Origin: Sphingobium ummariense RL-3
GTDB lineage: Bacteria; Pseudomonadota; Alphaproteobacteria; Sphingomonadales; Sphingomonadaceae
Direction of reading: 5' to 3'
Assembly: GCF_000447205.1 (NCBI RefSeq)
Contig: NZ_AUWY01000120.1
Coordinates: 185,858 to 249,857, forward strand
Length of the DNA stretch: 64,000 nucleotides
Within the stretch, counting starts at the first letter, position 1, and each line of letters starts with the position of its first letter. The notes beneath the pieces were generated by a model. That model ran no database searches, was not told where the DNA came from, and was given only the letters and a program-made list of their open reading frames with translations. The position numbers and the translations under genes are program-made. This document shows positions 63,130-64,000 of the stretch, in pieces.

Positions 63130-63221
63130 TTTGTCCTTCAGAAGTTTTTTGGTTAATGAATTACAGCCGGTGCCGTTCTGTGGGGGTGAACGGACCTGCT
63201 TACGGGTGAAGGGGCTTCCCA

Positions 63222-63929
63222 ATGCGCGTGCTGCTTATCGAAGACGAACCGACCACCGCCAAGGCGATCGAGCTGATGCTCACGACCGAGGGGTTCAATG
63301 TCTATACGACCGACCTGGGCGAGGAAGGCCTCGATCTCGGCAAGCTGTATGATTACGACATCATCTGCCTGGACCTGAACCTGCCCGATATGCATGGCTA
63401 TGACGTGCTGAAGAAGCTGCGCGCGGCGAAGGTGCAGACCCCGGTGCTGATCCTGTCGGGCATTTCGGAGATGGACAGCAAGGTCCGCTCCTTCGGCTTC
63501 GGCGCTGACGATTATGTGACCAAGCCCTTCCATCGCGAGGAACTGATCGCCCGTATCCATGCGGTGGTGCGCCGGTCCAAGGGCCATTCGCAGTCGGTCA
63601 TCCGCACCGGCAAGCTGGCCGTGAACCTGGACGCCAAGACCGTGGAAGTGGACGGCAACCGCGTCCACCTGACCGGCAAGGAATATGCGATGCTGGAGCT
63701 GCTGTCGCTCCGCAAGGGCACGACGCTGACCAAGGAGATGTTCCTGAACCATCTCTATGGCGGCATGGACGAGCCCGAACTCAAGATCATCGACGTCTTC
63801 ATCTGCAAGCTGCGCAAGAAGCTGGCGCTGGCTTGCGGCGGGGACAATTATATCGAGACCGTCTGGGGGCGCGGCTATGTGCTGCGCGATCCGGAAGATG
63901 CGGAGCAGGTTGCGGCCAAGGTCGCCTGA
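63222..63929 (+). CDS. ctrA: cell cycle response regulator CtrA
   Basis: OmpR-class master regulator of alphaproteobacterial development. The 235-aa protein has a receiver domain (1-115) with acidic triad EDE near residue 7, phosphorylated D51 in CLDLNLPD and K101 in VTKPF, then a winged-helix DNA-binding domain (about 128-228) ending [14 protein letters not shown]. The short tail after the DNA-binding domain ends in Val-Ala. In Caulobacter a CtrA C-terminal Ala-Ala is a ClpXP signal, and whether VA serves the same is uncertain. Confidence 0.98.
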   Translation: MRVLLIEDEPTTAKAIELMLTTEGFNVYTTDLGEEGLDLGKLYDYDIICLDLNLPDMHGYDVLKKLRAAKVQTPVLILSGISEMDSKVRSFGFGADDYVTKPFHREELIARIHAVVRRSKGHSQSVIRTGKLAVNLDAKTVEVDGNRVHLTGKEYAMLELLSLRKGTTLTKEMFLNHLYGGMDEPELKIIDVFICKLRKKLALACGGDNYIETVWGRGYVLRDPEDAEQVAAKVA

Positions 63930-63961
63930 CGCTTCGCCGACAGACAAATAGGGGGTGGAAA

Positions 63962-63994
63962 GGCCGGTGGCTCGATGGAGCCGCCGGCCTTTTC
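63962..63994 (+). terminator. Rho-independent terminator after ctrA
   Basis: GGCCGGTGGCTC (63962-63973) pairs with GAGCCGCCGGCC (63978-63989), with one G-T pair and a 4-nt loop, followed by TTTT. Confidence 0.88.
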
Positions 63995-64000
63995 CGTGAA

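Overview
The window reads as chromosomal DNA of an alphaproteobacterium, most likely a sphingomonad (Sphingobium/Sphingomonas-like). This is inferred from GC-rich sequence, a CtrA master regulator at the right end with GANTC sites upstream, the protein signatures of the housekeeping genes, and dispersed palindromic repeats of a kind common in these genomes. It is mostly core and metabolic DNA. I see no prophage, CRISPR array or recognisable defence island.

Layout. 57-5412: obgE, proB, an SDR epimerase, a small membrane protein, then radA-cvpA on the minus strand. 5831-10312: a secreted EEP-fold enzyme, pyrB with a degenerate pyrC-like partner, and a YihY membrane protein. 10375-13702: tRNA-Trp, secE-nusG, an ArsR/AHSA1 pair, and rplK-rplA. 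14009-20009: a DEAD-box helicase with a disrupted 3' end, a CPA2 antiporter preceded by two small membrane proteins, then rplU-rpmA and a GNAT enzyme. 20062-26872: a probable catabolic/transport region (FAD oxidoreductase, Rieske oxygenase, SBF-like transporter, crotonase, EamA exporter, lipoprotein, MarR). 27010-28147: tRNA-Gln and a decayed IS481-type element. 28149-32888: cysD-cysNC-cysQ sulfate activation and a divergent LuxR-type regulator. 32934-37888: tRNA-Pro, a dicarboxylate symporter, an M20 peptidase and leuA. 37885-38099: a leucine-rich leader peptide and RNA structure upstream of leuA. 38424-44086: a tightly overlapping five-gene glycan cassette. 44171-49120: amidohydrolase, beta-hydroxyacid dehydrogenase, threonine ammonia-lyase and Bpt transferase. 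49217-58586: a PAS-GGDEF-EAL protein, VOC and RcnB-like proteins, msrC, a GT-C-like protein, rluA-arfB overlap and an acyltransferase. 57723-59041: an ECF41 sigma factor with its carboxymuconolactone decarboxylase partner. 59183-62996: nucleotidyltransferase, VOC, wrbA, pirin and LysR. 63222-63929: ctrA.

How genes work together: cysD/cysNC/cysQ form one overlapping operon for PAPS synthesis and PAP turnover. pyrB and the pyrC-like gene overlap and probably make a complex. The cassette at 38424-44086 has methyltransferase, flippase, GT4, FkbM and a polytopic GT-C-like protein, each joined by a stop/start overlap, so it probably builds or decorates one surface glycan. Pirin and wrbA lie in tandem opposite a LysR gene.

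The most unusual points are the leucine-rich leader before leuA (which I believe is an attenuator), five GANTC sites plus a near-consensus CtrA box upstream of ctrA, loss of metal ligands in the pyrC-like protein, a probable frameshift in the helicase, and three families of dispersed palindromes, two of whose copies supply the ends of real proteins.
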